Below are positions 25,087 to 33,428 of a DNA stretch of 37,626 nt, one piece after another. Made by a program: the position numbers and the translations under genes. This stretch comes from ATZT02 sp964639395. Lineage in GTDB: Bacteria; Actinomycetota; Actinomycetes; S36-B12; UBA5976. The notes below the pieces were generated by a model that had not been told where the DNA came from, ran no database searches, and worked only from the letters and a program-made list of their open reading frames with translations. Positions within the stretch are counted from its first letter, which is position 1. Each line of letters begins with the position of its first letter. The stretch is taken from positions 1 to 37,626 of the forward strand of contig CAZXCT010000004.1 in assembly GCA_964639395.1 (NCBI GenBank), read 5' to 3'.

Positions 25087-25143
25087 TGTGGATAAACTAA
25101 CCAGTATATTGTGGATTTTGAAAATTACCGATATTTATCCATT
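25087..25143. other. Cluster of DnaA-box-like 9-mers at the lpqB 3' end
   Basis: TGTGGATAA (25087-25095) is an exact match, on the minus strand, to TTATCCACA. TGTGGATTT (25110-25118) and TTATCCATT (25135-25143) each match 7 of 9 bases. Two of the three lie in the last codons of lpqB. Actual DnaA binding is unproven, and no other origin features or dnaA/dnaN genes are near. Confidence 0.35.
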
Positions 25144-26776
25144 CGGTTTCACTAGCAGCTAGCAAAGTGCCATCTTCTAATTGTACCAACAGCGGATAAA
25201 TTGGCGAAGCAGAGATTGCCACAATGTCTTCAATAAAATCTATTACAAGTGATGTGCCGGTTAGCGTATCTACTGATGCGATTGTGGTCAGTTCTGCTGT
25301 GGTGTCCACCAAAACTAGAACACTGTTAGTTTGCCAACTTACTTGTGCCACGTTGTTCCAAACTCGCTCTGCACTACGAAATTTAGTCAAGCGAATACCG
25401 GTAGCATCTCGCTCAATGGTTGCTATTCTTAATTGATTGCCCGAACCAGTATTTAAAATTACCGCGGCTCTTACCCCATCGGGTGCTGGAATTACATCAA
25501 CTATTTCATCCTCATTTAGATTCTCTGCAATTATCACTGGTCTTACTTCGCCGCCATTTATTACTTGTACACCGTCAGGTGAGGTGATCCAAATTAAGCC
25601 ACTGCGATCAATGAACGGATCTCTAAATGAATTGCCAGTCAAAATTAATTCTGGTTGATTAGTGCTAGCTAGATTTCCGACATAAACTTTTGTGCCATCT
25701 GAACTTAATGCAGCGTAGATAGCCGAATTTCGATCAGTGATTCCAGCACGAAAATTACTTGGTTGATTGGCTAGGAATGCTACATATGGCGTAGTTAGAT
25801 TTGATCCTTCAAGTCGAAACATTCTGCCATTAAACGTAACTATTGCGTTCTGAGTTCTGCCGGCATCAGCCGTCAATTCTTGCCAATCAGAAGCAGTTTG
25901 CTGCAATGGCTTATCTTCGATAGGTAGCGCCTGAGTGCCCACGGTAATTCGAACAGCGTTTATTCCTGGTAGCGAAGTTAATGTTTTTGTAATCTGCGCA
26001 CTCATCAATTGGCGTTGCTGAGGTGAAGTATTCAACGCTGCAGCATTCAAGCTCACCGAAGCTACTGAATTCTCAACCGTTACCGCCGCTACCCCCAGTT
26101 CAGAGCCTTGCGGAAAGGCAGTTTTTACTGCAACTGCTAAATCCCGACTCGGCCCACGCAGCAAAGCTTGCATTAGTAACGTTGCTGTTCCGCTAACTGT
26201 TTGTGGAACTACTACTGGATCTGGCACTAGTACTTGTCCTGATAAATCTGGAAACCATAACGGATAGATTCGCCAGCTACGAGTTAAGTCTGCTTTTGAA
26301 ATTAATAAACCACGTGGTGCATTTAGTATTCTCCATTCACCATCAATCTGGCGCAAACGAAATTCTTGGTCGATAGATTCTGCTGGCTTAGCTAGTCGAT
26401 AACGATTTGAGTTATCTATTTCACCGTCTTTTAACGCTATAAATGAAATTGAATCTATTTCGGTTGAATTTAATCTACCTACTCCTTCGTAAACTTGCAC
26501 CGAAGAATCCGGTGTCCAGTTTTTGGCTGCCACCGGAGATAAAAAGGCTCGCGCAACTGCATAATCATTTTCACTTGATGCTGAAGCATCCAAAAAGCCT
26601 TGCACTATTTCTATTTGATTCATACCTGCTTGTGGACCTCTTGCAATAACCCGCACGATTGAATTGCCTGCCGATGTTTCTACTAAGTCCCCTTCAAATA
26701 TGCCGCTCTGACTTGGAACGCCAACACATCCAGTCAATGCCGCAGTCAAAAGAATTAAATTAATTACTTTCTTCAT
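25097..26776 (-). CDS. lpqB: Lipoprotein LpqB, MtrAB accessory protein
   Basis: Extracytoplasmic lipoprotein that interacts with the sensor MtrB in mycobacteria and affects MtrA activation and cell-wall homeostasis. 559 residues. The signal peptide ends in the lipobox LTGC with Cys17. A GerMN-like domain spans about 195-290 (VVPQTVSGTATLLMQALLRGPS, split). A beta-propeller-like C-terminal half follows (about 300-555). The start ATG overlaps the mtrB stop (ATGA), so the three genes mtrA, mtrB and lpqB form one coupled operon in the canonical order. The end carries DnaA-box-like sequences, which may be chance. Confidence 0.95.
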   Translation of the reverse strand: MKKVINLILLTAALTGCVGVPSQSGIFEGDLVETSAGNSIVRVIARGPQAGMNQIEIVQGFLDASASSENDYAVARAFLSPVAAKNWTPDSSVQVYEGVGRLNSTEIDSISFIALKDGEIDNSNRYRLAKPAESIDQEFRLRQIDGEWRILNAPRGLLISKADLTRSWRIYPLWFPDLSGQVLVPDPVVVPQTVSGTATLLMQALLRGPSRDLAVAVKTAFPQGSELGVAAVTVENSVASVSLNAAALNTSPQQRQLMSAQITKTLTSLPGINAVRITVGTQALPIEDKPLQQTASDWQELTADAGRTQNAIVTFNGRMFRLEGSNLTTPYVAFLANQPSNFRAGITDRNSAIYAALSSDGTKVYVGNLASTNQPELILTGNSFRDPFIDRSGLIWITSPDGVQVINGGEVRPVIIAENLNEDEIVDVIPAPDGVRAAVILNTGSGNQLRIATIERDATGIRLTKFRSAERVWNNVAQVSWQTNSVLVLVDTTAELTTIASVDTLTGTSLVIDFIEDIVAISASPIYPLLVQLEDGTLLAASETEWINIGNFQNPQYTG

Positions 26777-28380
26777 CGCACACTTTCAGGTGTAGTAAAG
26801 ACTTCATCCGTGCTAAAGCTGGTATTAATTTGATATGTTGCATCATCATCAAAACCCAAAATCAAAGGAGATTGCAATACTTCCTGCTGAGTTTCACGAG
26901 GCAAGGTGAGTCTGAACATTGCGCCTTTATCCGGTACACCGGTTGCGTCAATCCAACCTCGATGTAACTTTGCATCTTCTAAGGCAATAGATAGCCCCAA
27001 GCCAGTACCACCCCCCGCGCGTGTCCGAGCTGGATCAGATCTAAAAAATCTATTAAAAATCAATTTTGTTTCTTCTGGCTTGAGTCCTTGACCAAAATCT
27101 CTAACTACCATGGCGACCGCAAATTGATTTGAGCCAAAAGTAATTTCTATTGGATTGCCTGCCCCATACTCAATGGCATTAGATAATAAGTTTCTAATAA
27201 TTCTTTCAATTCTGCGCGAGTCAGCTAGCACGTCAGGTACTTCTCCTGAGATTTTTAACGGTGAGTTTTGCTTTTGAATTAATCCACTTAATGAGTCGGC
27301 AACTTGATTTGTGATAACTGAAAGACTTACCTGACTCAATTCCAGCTCTGCTACTTTTGCATCAAATCGACTAATCTCTAATAGTTCGTTAAGTAAAGAT
27401 TCAAAACGTTCAAGCTGATTAGAAAGTAATTCAGCACTTCTTGCTACCTCACCCTCATAATTTCCTCTTGCCTCATAAAGAACATCTGCCGCCATTCGAA
27501 CAGTCGTTAATGGCGTTCTCAACTCATGGGAAACGTCTGAGACGAATCGGCGCTGCATGCTAGATAGTTGCTCGAGTTGCATAATTTGTGCCTGTAAAGA
27601 TTCGGCCATTGAATTAAAAGAAAGAGAAAGCGTCGCTAGATCGTCTTCCCCAAAGACGGGAACACGCACACTTAACAGGCCAAGGCGAAGCTTTTCAGCC
27701 GCTTGCGCAGCGGTGCGTACTGGTCGTAAAACCTCCCCGGTTACATAACTAACCACTCCGACCAGTAGAAATACCAACAGAAAGCCGATAAAAATTACGG
27801 CTGATTGCACAATTGCCAATGTCTGTTGCTCTTGCGTTAATGGAAACAGTAAAAACAGTAGGTAACTATCAAGGCCTACCACTGAAATCGGTGCACCATA
27901 AATTAATCCTGGTACTTCTCGACCATCTAAATAATTTATCGTGCTATACATCCAATGCTGATTACTAGAATTCGCTACTTTATTTTTCAGTTCATTTGAA
28001 ATACTAGAAACTGCAACCAAATTTGTACCACGTTCTGGTGAGCCAGTGGACTCCTCGCTTTGAGAAAGTAGCAGTATTTCGTACAAGCCTGCTTGGCCAG
28101 CACGAATTGCTAAAGACGAAACTATGGTGTCAGCAATTAAACTTGAATTCACCGATCCAGTATCGGTTGCAGTTGCAATTCGTTGTGCCTCGCTGAATGC
28201 AGATTTTGCCTCAGTTGAAGTTTGGGTTTCTTTTCCGGTTAATACCCCACTAGAAATACGACTTAGTAATAGCCAACCTAGCAAGGTAATGACTAGCAAT
28301 GAAGTTATAAATGTTGTTGCAGAAACTCTGAACTGTAAAGATTGACGCCAAAATATTTTTGCGTCTTTTATAAATTTCAC
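26773..28380 (-). CDS. mtrB: Sensor histidine kinase MtrB
   Basis: Membrane sensor of the MtrAB two-component system, which governs cell-wall turnover and division. 535 residues. The first membrane helix is at about 20-41, an outer sensor region at 45-185, and the second helix at about 189-212. HAMP spans 213-265 (EVLRPVRTAAQAAEKL), with the phospho-acceptor H285 in FVSDVSHELRTPL. The ATPase domain has the N-box RIIRNLLSNAIEYG and G-boxes DFGQGL and GGTGLGLSIA. The GTG start overlaps the mtrA stop (GTGA), and the stop overlaps lpqB. Identity rests on the conserved mtrA-mtrB-lpqB order as well as on domains. Confidence 0.96.
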   Translation of the reverse strand: MKFIKDAKIFWRQSLQFRVSATTFITSLLVITLLGWLLLSRISSGVLTGKETQTSTEAKSAFSEAQRIATATDTGSVNSSLIADTIVSSLAIRAGQAGLYEILLLSQSEESTGSPERGTNLVAVSSISNELKNKVANSSNQHWMYSTINYLDGREVPGLIYGAPISVVGLDSYLLFLLFPLTQEQQTLAIVQSAVIFIGFLLVFLLVGVVSYVTGEVLRPVRTAAQAAEKLRLGLLSVRVPVFGEDDLATLSLSFNSMAESLQAQIMQLEQLSSMQRRFVSDVSHELRTPLTTVRMAADVLYEARGNYEGEVARSAELLSNQLERFESLLNELLEISRFDAKVAELELSQVSLSVITNQVADSLSGLIQKQNSPLKISGEVPDVLADSRRIERIIRNLLSNAIEYGAGNPIEITFGSNQFAVAMVVRDFGQGLKPEETKLIFNRFFRSDPARTRAGGGTGLGLSIALEDAKLHRGWIDATGVPDKGAMFRLTLPRETQQEVLQSPLILGFDDDATYQINTSFSTDEVFTTPESVR

Positions 28381-29045
28381 GGACCTGCCTTGTACCCTAC
28401 GCCTCTAACGGTCATAACAATTTTTGGATTGTCAGGATCTTGTTCAATTTTTGCCCGCAACCTTTGCACATGAACGTTTACTAATCTGGTATCAGCCGGA
28501 TGGCGATAGTTCCAAACGTCAGTAAGCAATTGCTCTCGAGTGAAAACTTGCCATGGTTTTTTTGCTAAGGCGACTAATAAATCAAACTCCAGTGGGGTAA
28601 GAGATATTTCTAAACTATTTCTCAATACTTTGTGCCCAGCAATATCGATAACTAAATCACCGAGATTCAAGGTGGTAGCAACGATTGGCTCGTTGCGTAA
28701 ACGTGCTTTTACTCGGGCAATCAATTCTTTGGGTTTGAATGGTTTAACTATGTAATCATCCGCACCAGATTCGAGACCATGCACAATGTCTAAAGTGTCA
28801 CCTTTAGCGGTTAGCATCACAATCGGAACGCCAGATTCGTTTCTAATTGCTCTACAAACTTCAATCCCATCTTTACCAGGAAGCATTAAATCTAATAAAA
28901 TCAAATCAGGCTTGTGGGTGCGAAAAGCCGAAACGGCTTTGCTTCCGTCTTCGCAAAATTGGGTTTGATAACCTTCAGCGCGCAATACAATTCCCAGCAT
29001 TTCAGAAAGAGCTAAGTCGTCATCTATAACTAAAACTTGTGCCAT
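28377..29045 (-). CDS. mtrA: Response regulator MtrA
   Basis: OmpR/PhoB-type DNA-binding response regulator, essential in mycobacteria, controlling cell-wall hydrolases and dnaA. 222 residues. The receiver domain is about 1-115, with acidic pocket DDD 8-10, phospho-acceptor D52 in LLDLMLPGKDG, and Lys in VKPFKPKEL near 100. The winged helix lies at about 130-222, ending RLRAKIEQDPDNPKIVMTVRGVGYKAG (split). The ATG at 29045 has AGGAG 15 bases upstream; the intervening sequence contains the small palindrome GTGAATTTTCAC. It is divergent from a membrane protein gene. Confidence 0.96.
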   Translation of the reverse strand: MAQVLVIDDDLALSEMLGIVLRAEGYQTQFCEDGSKAVSAFRTHKPDLILLDLMLPGKDGIEVCRAIRNESGVPIVMLTAKGDTLDIVHGLESGADDYIVKPFKPKELIARVKARLRNEPIVATTLNLGDLVIDIAGHKVLRNSLEISLTPLEFDLLVALAKKPWQVFTREQLLTDVWNYRHPADTRLVNVHVQRLRAKIEQDPDNPKIVMTVRGVGYKAGP

Positions 29046-29049
29046 AGTT

Positions 29050-29061
29050 GTGAATTTTCAC
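29050..29061. promoter_or_regulatory. Palindrome in the mtrA leader
   Basis: GTGAA-TT-TTCAC sits between the mtrA ribosome site (AGGAG, minus strand, 29061-29065) and the ATG at 29045. An 11-base version (GTGAAAATTCA) recurs at 35221-35231 just upstream of the DUF3499 gene. It might be an operator or a small hairpin shortening the long ribosome-site spacing. Confidence 0.35.
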
Positions 29062-29101
29062 TCCTCTCGTAACATGGTGGTATTGGAGGTCAACTAAGTC
29101 T

Positions 29102-30034
29102 ATGGAGCCCGCATTTATTGAGATTAGACCCTTAAGAATAACTGAGATTGTGGCTGCGGCACTGAAATCTCTGGTTAAAAATCCTGCCGCGACTATTGGA
29201 TTGTCGTTGAACTTTGCCATCTTTTTAGGATTAGCAGCTTTAGCCGCTCTGCTGATTTTGCCACCCGATCAGCAGTTCATGGCAAGAGTGAACGAACTGG
29301 CGGCTGGTGAGCAAATCAACAATGAACAGGTTGAACTACTCGTGAGCGAATTGGTACCCGCCGTTACCACTGTGTTAATTTTGACGCTACTTTTTTATGT
29401 AATTCAAATACTGCTCGTTGGAGTGCTTAGCCCAGTAATAGGATTTTTAGTCACTGGCACCAAACTTTCTGCCAATGAAGCATGGATGCGAGTTAAGCCT
29501 CAAGTCTCAAAATTACTAGCCCTAGCTGTGGTAATAATTTTAATTCAAATTACTCTGCTAGTTGCACCGACAATAATCGTAGTATTAATTTCAAGCATTT
29601 TACCTGGCAGTTTTGCAAGTATTTTGCTTTCAATCTCACTATTTGCTGGTTTAATTCTGCTTATTGTTAGCTGGACCAGCCTACTATTAGCACCCAGTGT
29701 TTTAGTTTTTGAAAATTCAACTATAAGAAATGCGCTGGTGCGTTCAAGACAACTTACAAAAAGGAATTTTGCAAGAATTTTTTTTGGGGCGTTTTGGGCT
29801 TCACTAATCGCTCAGGCATTGGCTTTAATTATTCAAATTCCTTTCTCATTGATTAAGTCCGATAACCCAGCAGAAATATCAACACTATCTGTCTTTTTAG
29901 ATACAATCGGCACAATTATTGGCTATAGCGTGCTGCTACCTTTCTTTGCAAGTTTTATTATTTTGCTTTATACCGACCAACGAATTAGACATGAAAATTT
30001 GTCGCAAAATCTTAAATCGGCATTGGGCCAGTAG
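29102..30034 (+). CDS. Multi-pass membrane protein resembling glycerophosphodiester phosphodiesterase membrane domains
   Basis: 310 residues with about six long hydrophobic segments and a short N-terminal motif IEIRPLRITEIVAAALKSL that is typical of actinobacterial proteins annotated as having a GdpD-type membrane domain. No catalytic GdpD domain is present, so enzyme activity should not be inferred. It lies divergently from mtrA. In other actinobacteria a similar protein occupies this place between mtrA and ahcY. GGAGG is eleven bases upstream of the ATG, a long spacing. The 3' end overlaps the convergent CPBP protease gene by 23 bases. Confidence 0.75.
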   Translation: MEPAFIEIRPLRITEIVAAALKSLVKNPAATIGLSLNFAIFLGLAALAALLILPPDQQFMARVNELAAGEQINNEQVELLVSELVPAVTTVLILTLLFYVIQILLVGVLSPVIGFLVTGTKLSANEAWMRVKPQVSKLLALAVVIILIQITLLVAPTIIVVLISSILPGSFASILLSISLFAGLILLIVSWTSLLLAPSVLVFENSTIRNALVRSRQLTKRNFARIFFGAFWASLIAQALALIIQIPFSLIKSDNPAEISTLSVFLDTIGTIIGYSVLLPFFASFIILLYTDQRIRHENLSQNLKSALGQ

Positions 30035-30701
30035 TTAATATCAGAAATCCTAATGCTCCTGGTGTGTTATTAACCATATGAGCAATTATTGGAGCAGGTA
30101 ACGATTTTGTTTTAGACCTTAAGTAACCCAAGATTATTCCTGTTATAAAAATTAAAAGTATGCGTTGTGGCTCAATGTGAATCACAGAAAAAACTAAAGC
30201 AGACCCCACAATTGCAATAATTTGACTGTTAAACTGGCGCTCTAAAGCGCTAAACCACATTCCTCTAAATGCGACTTCTTCTACAAATGGCCCAACTATG
30301 GCAACTAGAAAGATAAATCCAACTAATAGCGGTAGATTGTCTTTAAATAATCCAGCGGCTTGAGCGGCGGCTGAGGTGAAATCGCCACTGAGCTCCATTT
30401 GAATTGTTGCAATAACCACACCGATAACTAAAATTATAATTCCGAAACTGATTCCGAGTGAAATATCTCTACTGCTAAATTTTAATTGAAAATCCGTTAT
30501 TGGACCATTGCCCTTAAGGTATGAAATTGCAAATGGCACAACTAGTAAGCCAATGGATTGAGCTATCAGGCTCCACATAAATGCTTCTGCCACCGGCAAA
30601 TCTAAAACGTCAGAAGATATTTTTGCTACACCAAGTGCCAGTGCTACTGCTAGTGCCAAACTAAATATCGCACTGGGAATCCCCCACTGCACTTGCTTCA
30701 T
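30012..30701 (-). CDS. CPBP family intramembrane glutamic-type endopeptidase
   Basis: 229-residue integral membrane protein of the CPBP (CAAX protease / bacteriocin-processing, Abi) family. The three conserved motifs are present: PFVEEVAFRGMW (E141, E142, R146), FSVIH (H175) and AHMVNN (H208), inside membrane helices. About six to seven helices are seen. The substrate is unknown; members can be prenyl-protein proteases or immunity-like proteins. Its start codon directly abuts the ahcY stop (no gap), so it is probably translated from the ahcY message. The stop overlaps the convergent membrane protein gene. Confidence 0.9.
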   Translation of the reverse strand: MKQVQWGIPSAIFSLALAVALALGVAKISSDVLDLPVAEAFMWSLIAQSIGLLVVPFAISYLKGNGPITDFQLKFSSRDISLGISFGIIILVIGVVIATIQMELSGDFTSAAAQAAGLFKDNLPLLVGFIFLVAIVGPFVEEVAFRGMWFSALERQFNSQIIAIVGSALVFSVIHIEPQRILLIFITGIILGYLRSKTKSLPAPIIAHMVNNTPGALGFLILTTGPMPI

Positions 30702-32171
30702 TTAGTAGCGATATTCATCAGTCTTGTAAGGGCCCGTAACTGGAATGCCTAGATAATCTGCCTGATCTTTAGTTAATTCAGTTAGCTGTGCACCAAGTGC
30801 AGAAAGGTGCAGCCTGGCAACTTTTTCATCAAGATTTTTTGGCAGCGTGTATACCCCAGTTGGATATTGAGCAGTTTTTGTGAACAACTCAATCTGAGCT
30901 AAAACTTGGTTTGTAAAAGAGGTGCTCATTACAAATGAAGGATGCCCAGTTGCATTACCAAGATTGAGCAATCTACCTTCACTCAGCATTATTATCGAAT
31001 GTCCGTCTTCAAAGATCCATTCATCAACTTGTGGTTTTATATTATTGCGCTTTATATTTTTGTATTTAGCTAATCCGGCAACGTCTATTTCATTGTCAAA
31101 GTGACCGATGTTTCCGACTACTGCTTTGTCTTTCATTCGGCTCATTTGTTCTGCAGTAATTACATCTTTACAACCGGTTGCGGTGATAAAAATGTCAGCA
31201 GTTGGAATCGTGTTCTCTAAAGTATTTACTTCGTATCCATCCATTGCTGCCTGCAAGGCGCAAATCGGGTCAACTTCGGTGATAATTACGCGAGCGCCCT
31301 GTCCTCGCAAAGATTCAGCACTACCTTTGCCAACATCGCCATATCCACAGACCACAGCTACTTTGCCGCCAATTAATACATCTGTCGCTCTATTGATTCC
31401 ATCAATCAATGAGTGTCGTGTTCCGTATTTATTGTCAAACTTACTTTTGGTAACAGCATCATTTACGTTAATCGCCGGGAACAATAGTGATCCTGTTTTG
31501 TGCATTTCGTATAGTCGGTGAACGCCAGTTGTGGTTTCTTCGGTGACACCTTTTATGTCATTGGCGATTTCTGTCCAAAGTCGAGAGTTTTGTTTTAGTG
31601 TTTTCTTAATTAGGCTAAGTACTACAGCTAACTCTTCGTTATCAGCACTTTCTGGATTTGGTTCCTCGCCAGTTTTTTCAAATTCAACACCCTTATGTAC
31701 GAGTAATGTTGCGTCGCCGCCGTCGTCCAAAATCATGTTGGGGCCTTGGCCATCTGGCCACACTAAAACTTGCTCAGTGCACCACCAATACTCTTCTAAG
31801 CTCTCGCCCTTCCAGGCAAACACTGGAACACCTTGCGGATTTTCGCTGGTGCCATTTTTACCAACCACAACAGCAGCGGCGGCGTGATCTTGTGTTGAAA
31901 AAATATTGCATGACGCCCATCTAACTTCAGCGCCAAGTTCTACTAATGTCTCGATCAATACTGCAGTTTGAATGGTCATATGTAATGAACCGGTAATACG
32001 AGCACCCTTAAGTGGTTTACTTGCGCCAAATTCTCGACGCATTGCCATCAATCCTGGCATTTCATGTTCAGCCAACACTATTTCTTTACGGCCGAATTCG
32101 GCCATGGCTAAATCTGCAACTTTAAAATCTATCGCTCCTGCTTTATCAGCAGTTAAATTAATTTGATTCAA
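30702..32171 (-). CDS. ahcY: Adenosylhomocysteinase (S-adenosyl-L-homocysteine hydrolase)
   Basis: Splits S-adenosylhomocysteine to adenosine and homocysteine in the methyl cycle, relieving product inhibition of methyltransferases. 489 residues, the long form usual in actinobacteria. The substrate motifs SLHMTIQTAVLIETL and CNIFSTQDHAAAA are near the N-terminus. The NAD+-binding GYGDVGKGSA lies near 270, and the C-terminal Lys-Tyr end TGPYKTDEYRY is present. The TTG start has AAAGGA seven bases upstream. The position between the mtrA region and manA matches mycobacteria (Rv3248c). Confidence 0.98.
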   Translation of the reverse strand: MNQINLTADKAGAIDFKVADLAMAEFGRKEIVLAEHEMPGLMAMRREFGASKPLKGARITGSLHMTIQTAVLIETLVELGAEVRWASCNIFSTQDHAAAAVVVGKNGTSENPQGVPVFAWKGESLEEYWWCTEQVLVWPDGQGPNMILDDGGDATLLVHKGVEFEKTGEEPNPESADNEELAVVLSLIKKTLKQNSRLWTEIANDIKGVTEETTTGVHRLYEMHKTGSLLFPAINVNDAVTKSKFDNKYGTRHSLIDGINRATDVLIGGKVAVVCGYGDVGKGSAESLRGQGARVIITEVDPICALQAAMDGYEVNTLENTIPTADIFITATGCKDVITAEQMSRMKDKAVVGNIGHFDNEIDVAGLAKYKNIKRNNIKPQVDEWIFEDGHSIIMLSEGRLLNLGNATGHPSFVMSTSFTNQVLAQIELFTKTAQYPTGVYTLPKNLDEKVARLHLSALGAQLTELTKDQADYLGIPVTGPYKTDEYRY

Positions 32172-32192
32172 GCTTTATCCTTTTTTCAAGGG

Positions 32193-33230
32193 TTACAGTC
32201 TGCCATCTTTCACAAAATCAGCAACTATGGCTCGACCATTTAGCGTCAAATCCAGACTGGTGTGATCGGTCACTAATAAGGCCTCTCCGGCTGAAAGGTG
32301 CATGCTCTCTTCGTTTATACGCGCCGCAACGTTGCCAGCGAGTGCTAAAACAACCCGATATTGAGTTGTTGGCAATTTCACATCGGTATCTGAGAGGTCC
32401 AAAACTTCAAATCCGCCACCCGGTGAATACTTTGTACTCGCAGCGAACTTACTAACCGCAACATCTTTTAGTGCGGCTAAGGCGTGCGCTATTTCTAGTG
32501 GTTTGATAGTCAGACCCATCCGAAATACATTGTCTGAATTTGTCATTACTTCAATTGCAGTTCCTTTTATATATTCGTGAGGGCAACCAGCCGGAACGAA
32601 TATAGCCTCACCTGAAAGCAACTGGTGAAATTCTAATAATGAAGCAACTAAAACCCCGGCATCTGTTGGGTAGTGCGCGATTAATTCATCAAAAACTTCT
32701 ATTAAGACTTTGTCTTCACCTTGTCGAACCAAATTAATTAAAGATGAGATTTTTTCATTTAGTTGAGTTTGAGATAAGGCAAAAATTGCTTGAATTTGAT
32801 CAGACAAACTATCGCTCGCTGCTGCTATGGCTAAATTTTTTAGCAATAGAATTCGCTCCGACTTAGGCTTAACTCCGGCAAATGCCCAAACTGGTTCTAG
32901 GGCAATTAAAATTTCATCTTTTTGATTAGGGTCAGCTAGTCCAAGTTTTTCATAATTTGCTTGAGCAAAATCTTTATCTGGATGAACTTGAATTGAGAGC
33001 GGTTGGCCAATTGATAATATTTTTACGAGTATTGGTGCCGGTTGATGAATATCAACTGGTTTATTTGTTGCTAAATTTTTGCTTGGCCCGGAAGCGTGAT
33101 TTCCAAACCATAACTCCGCATGTGGTTGCACAGTAGAATCTGCCAGAAATTCTTTTAAACCGTTTTCTTTACCCCAGTGGTAGTTTTTTAAAAAACCACT
33201 AACTCTCACAACTTTGGGTTGTGCGCTCAT
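32193..33230 (-). CDS. manA: Mannose-6-phosphate isomerase, class I
   Basis: Interconverts fructose-6-phosphate and mannose-6-phosphate, the entry to GDP-mannose. 345 residues, cupin fold. The zinc ligand set is visible: Q and H in SIQVHPDKDFAQ, E in the following QKDEILIAL, and H in VPAGCPHEYIKG. GTAIEVMTNSDNVFRMGLTIK is the family signature near the active site. It follows the Trm112-like gene by three bases and lies in one unit with the phosphomannomutase gene. Together with the pyrophosphorylase gene near 36 kb this gives the full route to GDP-mannose. Confidence 0.95.
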   Translation of the reverse strand: MSAQPKVVRVSGFLKNYHWGKENGLKEFLADSTVQPHAELWFGNHASGPSKNLATNKPVDIHQPAPILVKILSIGQPLSIQVHPDKDFAQANYEKLGLADPNQKDEILIALEPVWAFAGVKPKSERILLLKNLAIAAASDSLSDQIQAIFALSQTQLNEKISSLINLVRQGEDKVLIEVFDELIAHYPTDAGVLVASLLEFHQLLSGEAIFVPAGCPHEYIKGTAIEVMTNSDNVFRMGLTIKPLEIAHALAALKDVAVSKFAASTKYSPGGGFEVLDLSDTDVKLPTTQYRVVLALAGNVAARINEESMHLSAGEALLVTDHTSLDLTLNGRAIVADFVKDGRL

Positions 33231-33233
33231 TCA

Positions 33234-33428
33234 TTAGCCGCCGATGCCGTTTGGACCTGGCTCTGCTTCGTCTAGCAACATCACAGGTATTGAATCTTTT
33301 ATCGGAAATTTCGTGTCACATTTGGTGCATACAATTTTGCTTTGGTCATCACTTAACTTAACTGCTGCGTGCGAAGGACAAGGGCAAGCCAGGATTTCTA
33401 ACAACTCAGGCTTTATCGGTGTACTCAT
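33234..33428 (-). CDS. Trm112 family small zinc-ribbon protein
   Basis: 64-residue protein with the Trm112 / YcaR pattern: LLEILACPCPSHAAVKL, then IVCTKCDTKFPIKDSIPVMLLDEA. The cysteines of CPC and CTKC could bind zinc, although the first pair has an unusual C-x-C spacing. In eukaryotes Trm112 activates methyltransferases; the bacterial role is unclear. Its ATG overlaps the phosphomannomutase stop (ATGA), and manA begins three bases after its stop, so the three are translated together. The same trio is known in other actinobacteria. Confidence 0.88.
   Translation of the reverse strand: MSTPIKPELLEILACPCPSHAAVKLSDDQSKIVCTKCDTKFPIKDSIPVMLLDEAEPGPNGIGG

Noticed and set aside
29058..29075. Five-codon upstream frame (ATG to TGA) in the mtrA leader
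   Set aside because: It is very short, has no ribosome site of its own, and could easily arise by chance; mentioned only because it spans the mtrA ribosome site.
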